Shown here: positions 48,601 to 62,030 of the stretch, one piece after another
Layout: each line of letters opens with the position of its first letter
Position numbering within the stretch: position 1 is the stretch's first letter
Assembly: GCF_032854445.1 (NCBI RefSeq)
Contig: NW_027018096.1
Span: 1-64,000 of the forward strand
DNA from: Liolophura sinensis
Lineage: Eukaryota > Mollusca > Polyplacophora > Chitonida > Chitonidae
Length of the DNA: 64,000 nt
Direction of reading: 5' to 3'
Notes under the pieces: model-generated
Told to the model about the DNA's origin: nothing
Database searches by the model: none
The model's input: only the letters and a program-made list of their open reading frames with translations
Program-made: the position numbers and the translations under genes

Positions 48601-51600
48601 GCAATTGGGCCAGGCATCTCCAGCTGTTGAAAAATTCAAATTTCTATGGTTTCCATGGAGTAAGAGCCGTTGCTGGGCACGTGATCTTGACATCATTGAT
48701 TATTCATTTGTGGCTACAGCCAAAAGTATTGGTCGGAGAGCAACGCGGTTTGCACCATTCGATTTCTCGTCACAAAATACGTCGGATTAGCCTCTTACCA
48801 GCAGCATTGGAACAGTTTTTCCACTTTTGGATTTTTGCCTGGTCTTTTTTGCTAATTGAAATCGGCTGCATTAACTATGTACAATCGCGACTGGTCATTA
48901 CTATATTCAACTTTTCATTATAAGTTATGTGCCCTTCGGTAGCCCAGACGACGTCAAATCTTTGGGCCAAGCCCATTTAACTCACCCAGCAAATGTCTTA
49001 CTTCTAAGTCGAAGACAAACTCAATGTCTTTATCTACATGTAGAAAAACCACACCATTTGTATATAAAAAAAACACAAGGTACTTGATACAATCCGCTGT
49101 AAAAAGTACAATTGAACACTGACCCACATCAATAAGGTGCCAAAGGATGCGCAATTGGGCCAGGCATCTCCAGCTGTTGAAAAATTGCAAATTTCCTTGG
49201 TTTCCATGGAGTAAGAGCCGTTGCTGGGCACGTGATCTTGACATCATTGATTATTCATTTGTGGCTACAGCCAAAAGTATTGGTCGGAGAGCAACGCGGT
49301 TTGCACCATTCGATTTCTCGTCACAAAATACGTCGGATTAGCCTTTTACCAGCAGCATTGGAACAGTTTTTCTACTTTTGGATTTTTGCCTGGTCTTTTT
49401 GCTAATTGAAATCGGCTACATTAACTATGTACAATCGCGACTGGTCATTACTATATTCAACATTTCATTATAAGTTATGTGCCCTTCGGTAGCCCAGACG
49501 ACGTCAAATCTTTGGGCAAAGCCCATTTAACTCACCCAGCAAATGTCTTACTTCTAAGTCGAAGACAAACTCAATGTCTTTATCTACATGTAGAAAAACC
49601 ACACCATTTGTATATAAAAAAACCACAAGGTACTTCATACAATCCGCTGTAAAAAGTACAATTGAACACTGACCCACATCAATAAGGTGCCAAAGGATGC
49701 GCAATTGGGCCAGGCATCTCCAGCTGTTGAAAAATTGCAAATTTCCTTGGTTTCCATGGAGTAAGAGCCGTTGCTGGGCACGTGATCTTGACATCATTGA
49801 TTATTCACTTGTGGCTACAGCCAAAAGTATTGGTCGGAGAGCAACGCGGTTTGCACCATTCGATTTCTCGTCACAAAATACGTCGGATTAGTCTTTTACC
49901 AGCAGCATTGGAACAGTTTTTCCACTTTTGGATTTTTGCCTGGTCTTTTTGCTAATTGAAATCGGCTACATTAACTATGTACAATCGCGACTGGTCATTA
50001 CTATATTCAACATTTCATTATAAGTTATGTGCCCTTCGGTAGCCCAGACGACGTCAAATCTTTGGGCCAAGCCCATTTAACTCACCCAGCAAATGTCTTA
50101 CTCCTAAGTCGAAGACAAACTCAATGTCTTTATCTACATGTAGAAAAACCACACCATTTGTATATAAAAAAAACACAAGGTACTTGATACAATCCGCTGT
50201 AAAAAGTACAATTGAACACTGACCCACATCAATAAGGTGCCAAAGGATGCGCAATTGGGCCAGGCATCTCCAGCTGTTGAAAAATTGCAAATTTCCTTGG
50301 TTTCCATGGAGTAAGAGCCGTTGCTGGGCACGTGATCTTGACATCATTGATTATTCATTTGTGGCTACAGCCAAAAGTATTGGTCGGAGAGCAACGCGGT
50401 TTGCACCATTCGATTTCTCGTCACAAAATACGTCGGATTAGCCTCTTACCAGCAGCATTGGAACAGTTTTTCCACTTTTGGATTTTTGCCTGGTCATTTT
50501 GCAAATTGAAATCGGCTACATTAACTATGTACAATCGCGACTGGTCATTACTATATTCAACATTTCATTATAAGTTATGTGCCCTTCGGTAGCCCAGACG
50601 ACGTCAAATCTTTGGGCAAAGCCCATTTAACTCACCCAGCAAATGTCTTACTTCTAAGTCGAAGACAAACTCAATGTCTTTATCTACATGTAGAAAAACC
50701 ACACCATTTGTATATAAAAAAAACACAAGGTACTTGATACAATCCGCTGTAAAAAGTACAATTGAACACTGACCCACATCAACAAGGTGCCAAAGGAAGC
50801 GCAATTGGGCCAGGCATCTCCAGCTGTTGAAAAATTGCAAATTTCCTTGGTTTCCATGGAGTAAGAGCCGTTGCTGGGCACGTGATCTTGACATCATTGA
50901 TTATTCATTTGTGGCTACAGCCAAAAGTATTGGTTGGAGAGCAACGCGGTTTGCACCATTCGATTTCTCGTCACAAAATACGTCGGATTAGCCTCTTACC
51001 AGCAGCATTGGAACAGTTTTTCTACTTTTGGATTTTTGCCTGGTCTTTTTGCTAATTGAAATCGGCTACATTAACTATGTACAATCGCGACTGGTCATTA
51101 CTATATTCAACTTTTCATTATAAGTTATGTGCCCTTCGGTAGCCCAGACGACGTCAAATCTTTGGGCCAAGCCCATTTAACTCACCCAGCAAATGTCTTA
51201 CTTCTAAGTCGAAGACAAACTCAATGTCTTTATCTACATGTAGAAAAACCACACCATTTGTATATAAAAAAACCACAAGGTACTTGATACAATCCGCTGT
51301 AAAAAGTACAATTGAACACTGACCCACATCAATAAGGTGCCAAAGGATGCGCAATTGGGCCAGGCATCTCCAGCTGTTGAAAAATTGCAAATTTCCTTGG
51401 TTTCCATGGAGTAAGAGCCGTTGCTGGGCACGTGATCTTGACATCATTGATTATTCATTTGTGGCTACAGCCAAAAGTATTGGTCGGAGAGCAACGCGGT
51501 TTGCACCATTCGATTTCTCGTCACAAAATACGTCGGATTAGCCTCTTACCAGCAGCATTGGAACAGTTTTTCTACTTTTGGATTTTTGCCTGGTCTTTTT

Positions 51601-52709
51601 GCGAATTGAAATCGGCTACATTAACTATGTACAATCGCGACTGGTCATTACTATATTCAACTTTTCATTATAAGTTATGTGCCCTTCGGTAGCCCAGACG
51701 ACGTCAAATCTTTGGGCCAAGCCCATTTAACCCACCCAGCAAATGTCTTACTTCTAAGTCGAAGACAAACTCAATGTCTTTATCTACATGTAGAAAAACC
51801 ACACCATTTGTATATAAAAAAAACACAAGGTACTTGATACAATCCGCTGTAAAAAGTACAATTGAACACTGACCCACATCAATAAGGTGCCAAAGGATGC
51901 GCAATAGGGCCAGGCATCTCCAGCTGTTGAAAAATTGCAAATTTCCTTGGTTTCCATGGAGTAAGAGCCGTTGCTGGGCACGTGATCTTGACATCATTGA
52001 TTATTCATTTGTGGCTACAGCCAAAAGTATTGGTCGGAGAGCAACGCGGTTTGCACCATTCGATTTCTCGTCACAAAATACGTCGGATTAGCCTCTTACC
52101 AGCAGCATTGGAACAGTTTTTCCACTTTTGGATTTTTGCCTGGTCATTTTGCTAATAGAAATCGGCTACATTAACTATGTACAATCGCGACTGGTCATTA
52201 CCATATTCAACATTTCATTATAAGTTATGTGCCCTTCGGTAGCCCAGACGACGTCAAATCTTTGGGCCAAGCCCATTTAACTCACCCAGCAAATGTCTTA
52301 CTTCTAAGTCGAAGACAAACTCAATGTCTTTATCTACATGTAGAAAAACCACACCATTTGTATATAAAAAAAACACAAGGTACTTGATACAACCCGCTGT
52401 AAAAAGTACAATTGAACACTGACCCACATCAATAAGGTGCCAAAGGATGCGCAATTGGGCCAGGCATCTCCAGCTGTTGAAAAATTGCAAATTTCTATGG
52501 TTTCCATGGAGTAAGAGCCGTTGCTGGGCACGTGATCTTGACATCATTGATTATTCATTTGTGGCTACAGCCAAAAGTATTGGTCGGAGAGCAACGCGGT
52601 TTGCACCATTCGATTTCTCGTCACAAAATACGTCGGATTAGTCTCTTACCAGCAGCATTGGAACAGTTTTTCTACTTTTGGATTTTTGCCTGGTCTTTTT
52701 GCGAATTGA

Positions 52710-55700
52710 AATCGGCTACATTAACTATGTACAATCGCGACTGGTCATTACTATATTCAACTTTTCATTATAAGTTATGTGCCCTTCGGTAGCCCAGACG
52801 ACGTCAAATCTTTGGGCCAAGCCCATTTAACTCACCCAGCAAATGTCTTACTTCTAAGTCGAAGACAAACTCAATGTCTTTATCTACATGTAGAAAAACC
52901 ACACCATTTGTATATAAAAAAAACACAAGGTACTTGATACAATCCGCTGTAAAAAGTACAATTGAACACTGACCCACATCAATAAGGTGCCAAAGGATGC
53001 GCAATTGGGCCAGGCATCTCCAGCTGTTGAAAAATTGCAAATTTCCTTGGTTTCCATGGAGTAAGAGCCGTTGCTGGGCACGTGATCTTGACATCATTGA
53101 TTATTCATTTGTGGCTACAGCCAAAAGTATTGGTCGGAGAGCAACGCGGTTTGCACCATTCGATTTCTCGTCACAAAATACGTCCGATTAGCTTCTTACC
53201 AGCAGCATTGGAACAGTTTTTCCACTTTTGGATTTTTGCCTGGTCTTTTTGCGAATTGAAATCGGGTACATTAGCTATGTACAATCGCGACTGGTCATTA
53301 CTATATTCAATTTTTCATTATAAGTTATGTGCCCTTCGGTAGCCCAGACGACGTCAAATCTTTGGGCCAAGCCCATTTAACTCACCCAACAAATGTCTTA
53401 CTTCTAAGTCGAAGACAAACTCAATGTCTTTATCTACATGTAGAAAAACCACACCATTTGTATATAAAAAAAACAAAAGGTACTTGATACAATCCGCTGT
53501 AAAAAGTACAATTAAACACTGACCCACATCAATAAGGTGCCAAAGGATGCGCAATTGGGCCAGTCATCTCCAGCTGTTGAAAAATTGCAAATTTCCTTGG
53601 TTTCCATGGAGTAAGAGCCGTTGCTGGGCACGTGATCTTGACATCATTGATTATTCATTTGTGGCTACAGCCAAAAGTATTGGTCGGAGAGCAACGCGGT
53701 TTGCACCATTCGATTTCTCGTCACAAAATACGTCGGATTAGCCTCTTACCAGCAGCATTGGAACAGTTTTTCTACTTTTGGATTTTTGCCTGGTCTTTTT
53801 GCTAATTGAAATCGGCTACATTAACTATGTACGATCGCGACTGGTCATTACTATATTCAACTTTTTATTATAAGTTATGTGCCCTTCGGTAGCCCAGACG
53901 ACGTCAAATCTTTGGGCCAAGCCCATTTAACTCACCCAGCAAATGTCTTACTTCTAAGTCGAAGACAAACTCAATGTCTTTATCTACATGTAGAAAAACC
54001 ACACCATCTGTATATAAAAAAAACACAAGGTACTTGATACAATCCGCTGTAAAAAGTACAATTGAACACTGACCCACATCAATAAGGTGCCAAAGGATGC
54101 GCAATTGGGCCAGGCATCTCCAGCTGTTGAAAAATTGCAAATTTCCTTGGTTTCCATGGAGTAAGAGCCGTTGCTGGGCACGTGATCTTGACATCATTGA
54201 TTATTCATTTGTGGCTACAGCCAAAAGTATTGGTCGGAGAGCAACGCGGTTTGCACCATTCGATTTCTCGTCACAAAATACGTCGGATTAGCCTCTTACC
54301 AGCAGCATTGGAACAGTTTTTCTACTTTTGGATTTTTGCCTGGTCTTTTTGCGAATTGAAATCGGCTACATTAACTATGTACAATCGCGACTGGTCATTA
54401 CTATATTCAACTTTTCATTATAAGTTATGTGCCCTTCGGTAGCCCAGACGACGTCAAATCTTTGGGCCAAGCCCATTTAACTCACCCAGCAAATGTCTTA
54501 CTTCTAAGTCGAAGACAAACTCAATGTCTTTATCTACATGTAGAAAAACCACACCATTTGTATATAAAAAAAACACAAGGTACTTGATACAATCCGCTGT
54601 AAAAAGTACAATTGAACACTGACCCACATCAATAAGGTGCCAAAGGATGCGCAATAGGGCCAGGCATCTCCAGCTGTTGAAAAATTGCAAATTTCCTTGG
54701 TTTCCATGGAGTAAGAGCCGTTGCTGGGCACGTGATCTTGACATCATTGATTATTCATTTGTGGCTACAGCCAAAAGTATTGGTCGGAGAGCAACGCGGT
54801 TTGCACCATTCGATTTCTCGTCACAAAATACGTCGGATTAGCCTCTTACCAGCAGCATAGGAACAGTTTTTCTACTTTTGGATTTTTGCCTGGTCTTTTT
54901 GCGAATTGAAATCGGCTACATTAACTATGTACAATCGCGACTGGTCATTACTATATTCAACATTTCATTATAAGTTATGTGCCCTTCGGTAGCCCAGACG
55001 ACGTCAAATTTTTGGGCAAAGCCCATTTAACTCACCCAGCAAATGTCTTACTTCTAAGTCGAAGACAAACTCAATGTCTTTATCTACATGTAGAAAAACC
55101 ACACCATTTGTATATAAAAAAAAACAAAAGGTACTTGATACAATCCGCTGTAAAAAGTACAATTGAACACTGACCCACATCAATAAGGTGCCAAAGGATG
55201 CGCAATTGGGCCAGGCATCTCCAGCTGTTGAAAAATTGCAAATTTCTATGGTTTCCATGGAGTAAGAGCCGTTGCTGGGCACGTGATCTTGCCATCATTG
55301 ATTATTCATTTGTGGCTACAGCCAAAAGTATTGGTCGGAGAGCAACGCGGTTTGCACCATTCGATTTCTCGTCACAAAATACGTCGGATTAGCCTCTTAC
55401 CAGCAGCATTGGAACAGTTTTTTCTACTTTTGGATTTTTGCCTGGTCTTTTTGCGAATTGAAATCGGCTACATTAACTATGTACAATCGCGACTGGTCAT
55501 TACTATATTCAACTTTTCATTATAAGTTATGTGCCCTTCGGTAGCCCAGACGACGTCAAATCTTTGGGCCAAGCCCATTTAACTCACCCAGCAAATGTCT
55601 TACTTCTAAGTCGAAGACAAACTCAATGTCTTTATCTACATGTAGAAAAACCACACCATTTGTATATAAAAAAAACAAAAGGTACTTGATACAATCCGCT

Positions 55701-57600
55701 GTAAAAAGTACAATTGAACACTGACCCACATCAATAAGGTGCCAAAGGATGCGCAATTGGGCCAGGCATCTCCAGCTGTTGAAAAATTGCAAATTTCCTT
55801 GGTTTCCATGGAGTAAGAGCCGTTGCTGGGCACGTGATCTTGACATCATTGATTATTCATTTGTGGCTACAGCCAAAAGTATTGGTCGGAGAGCAACGCG
55901 GTTTGCACCATTCGATTTCTCGTCACAAAATACGTCGGATTAGCCTCTTACCAGCAGCATTGGAACAGTTTTTCCACTTTTGGATTTTTGCCTGGTCTTT
56001 TTGCTAATTGAAATCGGCTGCATTAACTATGTACAATCGCGACTGGTCATTACTATATTCAACTTTTCATTATAAGTTATGTGCCCTTCGGTAGCCCAGA
56101 CGACGTCAAATCTTTGGGCCAAGCCCATTTAACTCACCCAGCAAATGTCTTACTTCTAAGTCGAAGACAAACTCAATGTCTTTATCTACATGTAGAAAAA
56201 CCACACCATTTGTATATAAAAAAAACACAAGGTACTTGATACAATCCGCTGTAAAAAGTACAATTGAACACTGACCCACATCAATAAGGTGCCAAAGGAT
56301 GCGCAATTGGGCCAGGCATCTCCAGCTGTTGAAAAATTGCAAATTTCCTTGGTTTCCATGGAGTAAGAGCCGTTGCTGGGCACGTGATCTTGACATCATT
56401 GATTATTCATTTGTGGCTACAGCCAAAAGTATTGGTCGGAGAGCAACGCGGTTTGCACCATTCGATTTCTCGTCACAAAATACGTCCGATTAGCTTCTTA
56501 CCAGCAGCATTGGAACAGTTTTTCCACTTTTGGATTTTTGCCTGGTCTTTTTGCGAATTGAAATCGGGTACATTAGCTATGTACAATCGCGACTGGTCAT
56601 TACTATATTCAATTTTTCATTATAAGTTATGTGCCCTTCGGTAGCCCAGACGACGTCAAATCTTTGGGCCAAGCCCATTTAACTCACCCAACAAATGTCT
56701 TACTTCTAAGTCGAAGACAAACTCAATGTCTTTATCTACATGTAGAAAAACCACACCATTTGTATATAAAAAAAACAAAAGGTACTTGATACAATCCGCT
56801 GTAAAAAGTACAATTAAACACTGACCCACATCAATAAGGTGCCAAAGGATGCGCAATTGGGCCAGGCATCTCCAGCTGTTGAAAAATTGCAAATTTCCTT
56901 GGTTTCCATGGAGTAAGAGCCGTTGCTGGGCACGTGATCTTGACATCATTGATTATTCATTTGTGGCTACAGCCAAAAGTATTGGTCGGAGAGCAACGCG
57001 GTTTGCACCATTCGATTTCTCGTCACAAAATACGTCGGATTAGCCTCTTACCAGCAGCATTGGAACAGTTTTTCTACTTTTGGATTTTTGCCTGGTCTTT
57101 TTGCTAATTGAAATCGGCTACATTAACTATGTACGATCGCGACTGGTCATTACTATATTCAACTTTTTATTATAAGTTATGTGCCCTTCGGTAGCCCAGA
57201 CGACGTCAAATCTTTGGGCCAAGCCCATTTAACTCACCCAGCAAATGTCTTACTTCTAAGTCGAAGACAAACTCAATGTCTTTATCTACATGTAGAAAAA
57301 CCACACCATCTGTATATAAAAAAAACACAAGGTACTTGATACAATCCGCTGTAAAAAGTACAATTGAACACTGACCCACATCAATAAGGTGCCAAAGGAT
57401 GCGCAATTGGGCCAGGCATCTCCAGCTGTTGAAAAATTGCAAATTTCCTTGGTTTCCATGGAGTAAGAGCCGTTGCTGGGCACGTGATCTTGACATCATT
57501 GATTATTCATTTGTGGCTACAGCCAAAAGTATTGGTCGGAGAGCAACGCGGTTTGCACCATTCGATTTCTCGTCACAAAATACGTCGGATTAGTCTCTTA
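52710..57600. repeat. Six-monomer-spaced duplicated segment (3302 bp)
   Basis: A segment of about 1.6 kb near 52710-54290 recurs near 56012-57590. Shared private changes at a 3302-bp offset are CGTCCGATTAGCTTCTT (53181 and 56483), ATCGGGTACATTAGC, AATTAAACACTG (about 53510 and 56812), ACGATCGCGA (53831 and 57133), CTTTTTATTAT, and ACCATCTGTA (about 54002 and 57304). One difference is CAGTCATC near 53563 against CAGGCATC near 56865. Confidence 0.88.
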
Positions 57601-60600
57601 CAAGCAGCATTGGAACAGTTTTTCTACTTTTGGATTTTTGCCTGGTCTTTTTGCGAATTGAAATCGGCTACATTAACTATGTACAATCGCGACTGGTCAT
57701 TACTATATTCAACTTTTCATTATAAGTTATGTGCCCTTCGGTAGCCCAGACGACGTCAAATCTTTGGGCCAAGCCCATTTAACTCACCCAGCAAATGTCT
57801 TACTTCTAAGTCGAAGACAAACTCAATGTCTTTATCTACATGTAGAAAAACCACACCATTTGTATATAAAAAAAACACAAGGTACTTGATACAATCCGCT
57901 GTAAAAAGTACAATTGAACACTGACCCACATCAATAAGGTGCCAAAGGATGCGCAATTGGGCCAGGCATCTCCAGCTGTTGAAAAATTGCAAATTTCCTT
58001 GGTTTCCATGGAGTAAGAGCCGTTGCTGGGCACGTGATCTTGACATCATTGATTATTCATTTGTGGCTACAGCCAAAAGTATTAGTCGGAGAGCAACGCG
58101 GTTTGCACCATTCGATTTCTCGTCACAAAATACGTCGGATTAGCCTCTTACCAGCAGCATTGGAACAGTTTTTCCACTTTTGGATTTTTGCCTGGTCATT
58201 TTGCTAATAGAAATCGGCTACATTAACTATGTACAATCGCGACTGGTCATTACTATATTCAACATTTCATTATAAGTTATGTGCCCTTCGGTAGCCCAGA
58301 CGACGTCAAATCTTTGGGCCAAGCCCATTTAACTCACCCAGCAAATGTCTTACTTCTAAGTCGAAGACAAACTCAATGTCTTTATCTACATGTAGAAAAA
58401 CCACACCATTTGTATATAAAAAAAACACAAGGTACTTGATACAACCCGCTGTAAAAAGTACAATTGAACACTGACCCACATCAATAAGGTGCCAAAGGAT
58501 GCGCAATTGGGCCAGGCATCTCCAGCTGTTGAAAAATTGCAAATTTCCTTGGTTTCCATGGAGTAAGAGCCGTTGCTGGGCACGTGATCTTGATATCATT
58601 GATTATTCATTTGTGGCTACAGCCAAAAGTATTGGTCGGAGAGCAACGCGATTTGCACCATTCGATTTCTCGTCACAAAATACGTCGGATTAGCCTCTTA
58701 CCAGCAGCATTGGAACAGTTTTTCCACTTTTGGATTTTTGCCTGGTCTTTTTGCTAATTGAAATCGGCTGCATTAACTATGTACAATCGCGACTGGTCAT
58801 TACTATATTCAACTTTTCATTATAAGTTATGTGCCCTTCGGTAGCCCAGACGACGTCAAATCTTTGGGTCAAGCCCATTTAACTCACCCAACAAATGTCT
58901 TACTTCTAAGTCGAAGACAAACTCAATGTCTTTATCTACATGTAGAAAAACCACACCATTTGTATGTAAAAAAAACAAAAGGTACTTGATACAATCCGCT
59001 GTAAAAAGTACAATTGAACACTGACCCACATCAATAAGGTGCCAAAGGATGCGCAATTGGGCCAGGCATCTCCAGCTGTTGAAAAATTGCAAATTTCCTT
59101 GGTTTCCATGGAGTAAGAGCCGTTGCTGGGCACGTGATCTTGACATCATTGATTATTCATTTGTGGCTACAGCCAAAAGTATTGGTCGGAGAGCAACGCG
59201 GTTTGCACCATTCGATTTCTCGTCACAAAATACGTCGGATTAGCCTCTTACCAGCAGCATTGGAACAGTTTTTCTACTTTTGGATTTTTGCCTGGTCTTT
59301 TTGCGAATTGAAATCGGCTACATTAACTATGTACAATCGCGACTGGTCATTACTATATTCAACATTTCATTATAAGTTATGTGCCCTTCGGTAGCCCAGA
59401 CGACGTCAAATCTTTGGGCAAAGCCCATTTAACTCACCCAGCAAATGTCTTACTTCTAAGTCGAAGACAAACTCAATGTCTTTATCTACATGTAGAAAAA
59501 CCACACCATTTGTATATAAAAAAAAACAAAAGGTACTTGATACAATCCGCTGTAAAAAGTACAATTGAACACTGACCCACATCAATAAGGTGCCAAAGGA
59601 TGCGCAATTGGGCCAGGCATCTCCAGCTGTTGAAAAATTGCAAATTTCTATGGTTTCCATGGAGTAAGAGCCGTTGCTGGGCACGTGATCTTGCCATCAT
59701 TGATTATTCATTTGTGGCTACAGCCAAAAGTATTGGTCGGAGAGCAACGCGGTTTGCACCATTCGATTTCTCGTCACAAAATACGTCGGATTAGCCTCTT
59801 ACCAGCAGCATTGGAACAGTTTTTCTACTTTTGGATTTTTGCCTGGTCTTTTTGCGAATTGAAATCGGCTACATTAACTATGTACAATCGCGACTGGTCA
59901 TTACTATATTCAACTTTTCATTATAAGTTATGTGCCCTTCGGTAGCCCAGACGACGTCAAATCTTTGGGCCAAGCCCATTTAACTCACCCAGCAAATGTC
60001 TTACTTCTAAGTCGAAGACAAACTCAATGTCTTTATCTACATGTAGAAAAACCACACCATTTGTATATAAAAAAAACAAAAGGTACTTGATACAATCCGC
60101 TGTAAAAAGTACAATTGAACACTGACCCACATCAATAAGGTGCCAAAGGATGCGCAATTGGGCCAGGCATCTCCAGCTGTTGAAAAATTGCAAATTTCCT
60201 TGGTTTCCATGGAGTAAGAGCCGTTGCTGGGCACGTGATCTTGACATCATTGATTATTCATTTGTGGCTACAGCCAAAAGTATTGGTCGGAGAGCAACGC
60301 GGTTTGCACCATTCGATTTCTCGTCACAAAATACGTCGGATTAGCCTCTTACCAGCAGCATTGGAACAGTTTTTCCACTTTTGGATTTTTGCCTGGTCTT
60401 TTTGCTAATTGAAATCGGCTGCATTAACTATGTACAATCGCGACTGGTCATTACTATATTCAACTTTTCATTATAAGTTATGTGCCCTTCGGTAGCCCAG
60501 ACGACGTCAAATCTTTGGGCCAAGCCCATTTAACTCACCCAGCAAATGTCTTACTTCTAAGTCGAAGACAAACTCAATGTCTTTATCTACATGTAGAAAA

Positions 60601-60880
60601 ACCACACCATTTGTATATAAAAAAAACACAAAGTACTTGATACAATCCGCTGTAAAAAGTACAATTGAACACTGACCCACATCAATAAGGTGCCAAAGGA
60701 TGCGCAATTGGGCCAGGCATCTCCAGCTGTTGAAAAATTGCAAATTTCCTTGGTTTCCATGGAGTAAGAGCCGTTGCTGGGCACGTGATCTTGACATCAT
60801 TGATTATTCATTTGTGGCTACAGCCAAAAGTATTGGTCGGAGAGCAACGCGGTTTGCACCATTCGATTTCTCGTCACAAA
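54870..60880. repeat. Eight-monomer-spaced duplicated segment (about 4402 bp)
   Basis: About 1.6 kb near 54870-56480 recurs near 59272-60880. GGGCAAAGCC, the longer A-run with AACAAAAGG, CTATGG and GATCTTGCCATC (55291 and 59693) match at an offset of 4402. After an extra T in the left copy near 55419, the offset becomes 4401, as seen at CTGCATTAAC (56018 and 60419). The right copy overlaps the five-monomer-spaced repeat, so the segments are nested. Confidence 0.8.
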
Positions 60881-62030
60881 ATACGTCGGATTAGCCTCTT
60901 ACCAGCAGCATTGGAACAGTTTTTCTACTTTTGGATTTTTGCCTGGTCTTTTTGCGAATTGAAATCGGCTACATTAACTATGTACAATCGCGACTGGTCA
61001 TTACTATATTCAACTTTTCATTATAAGTTATGTGCCCTTCGGTAGCCCAGACGACGTCAAATCTTTGGGCCAAGCCCATTTAACTCACCCAGCAAATGTC
61101 TTACTTCTAAGTCGAAGACAAACTCAATGTCTTTATCTACATGTAGAAAAACCACACCATTTGTATATAAAAAAAACACAAGGTACTTGATACAACCCGC
61201 TGTAAAAAGTACAATTGAACACTGACCCACATCAATAAGGTGCCAAAGGATGCGCAATTGGGCCAGGCATCTCCAGCTGTTGAAAAATTGCAAATTTCCT
61301 TGGTTTCCATGGAGTAAGAGCCGTTGCTGGGCACGTGATCTTGACATCATTGATTATTCATTTGTGGCTACAGCCAAAAGTATTGGTCGGAGAGCAACGC
61401 GGTTTGCACCATTCGATTTCTCGTCACAAAATACGTCGGATTAGCCTCTTACCAGCAGCATTGGAACAGTTTTTCCACTTTTGGATTTTTGCCTGGTCTT
61501 TTTGCGAATTGAAATCGGCTGCATTAACTATGTACAATCGCGACTGGTCATTACTATATTCAACTTTTCATTATAAGTTATGTGCCCTTCGGTAGCCCAG
61601 ACGACGTCAAATCTTTGGGTCAAGCCCATTTAACTCACCCAACAAATGTCTTACTTCTAAGTCGAAGACAAACTCAATGTCTTTATCTACATGTAGAAAA
61701 ACCACACCATTTGTATGTAAAAAAAACAAAAGGTACTTGATACAATCCGCTGTAAAAAGTACAATTGAACACTGACCCACATCAATAAGGTGCCAAAGGA
61801 TGCGCAATTGGGCCAGGCATCTCCAGCTGTTGAAAAATTGCAAATTTCCTTGGTTTCCATGGAGTAAGAGCCGTTGCTGGGCACGTGATCTTGACATCAT
61901 TGATTATTCATTTGTGGCTACAGCCAAAAGTATTGGTCGGAGAGCAACGCGGTTTGCACCATTCGATTTCTCGTCACAAAATACGTCGGATTAGCCTCTT
62001 ACCAGCAGCATTGGAACAGTTTTTCTACTT
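58270..62030. repeat. Five-monomer-spaced duplicated segment (2751 bp)
   Basis: AACCCGCTG near 58444 and 61195, CTGCATTAAC near 58768 and 61519, GGGTCAAGCC near 58866 and 61617, and TGTATGTAAAAAAAACAAAAGG near 58962 and 61713 repeat 2751 bp apart. GCTAATTG near 58752 versus GCGAATTG near 61503 shows later change. The same haplotype also occurs near 47440-48000, 11002 bp (20 monomers) before the first of these copies. Confidence 0.8.
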
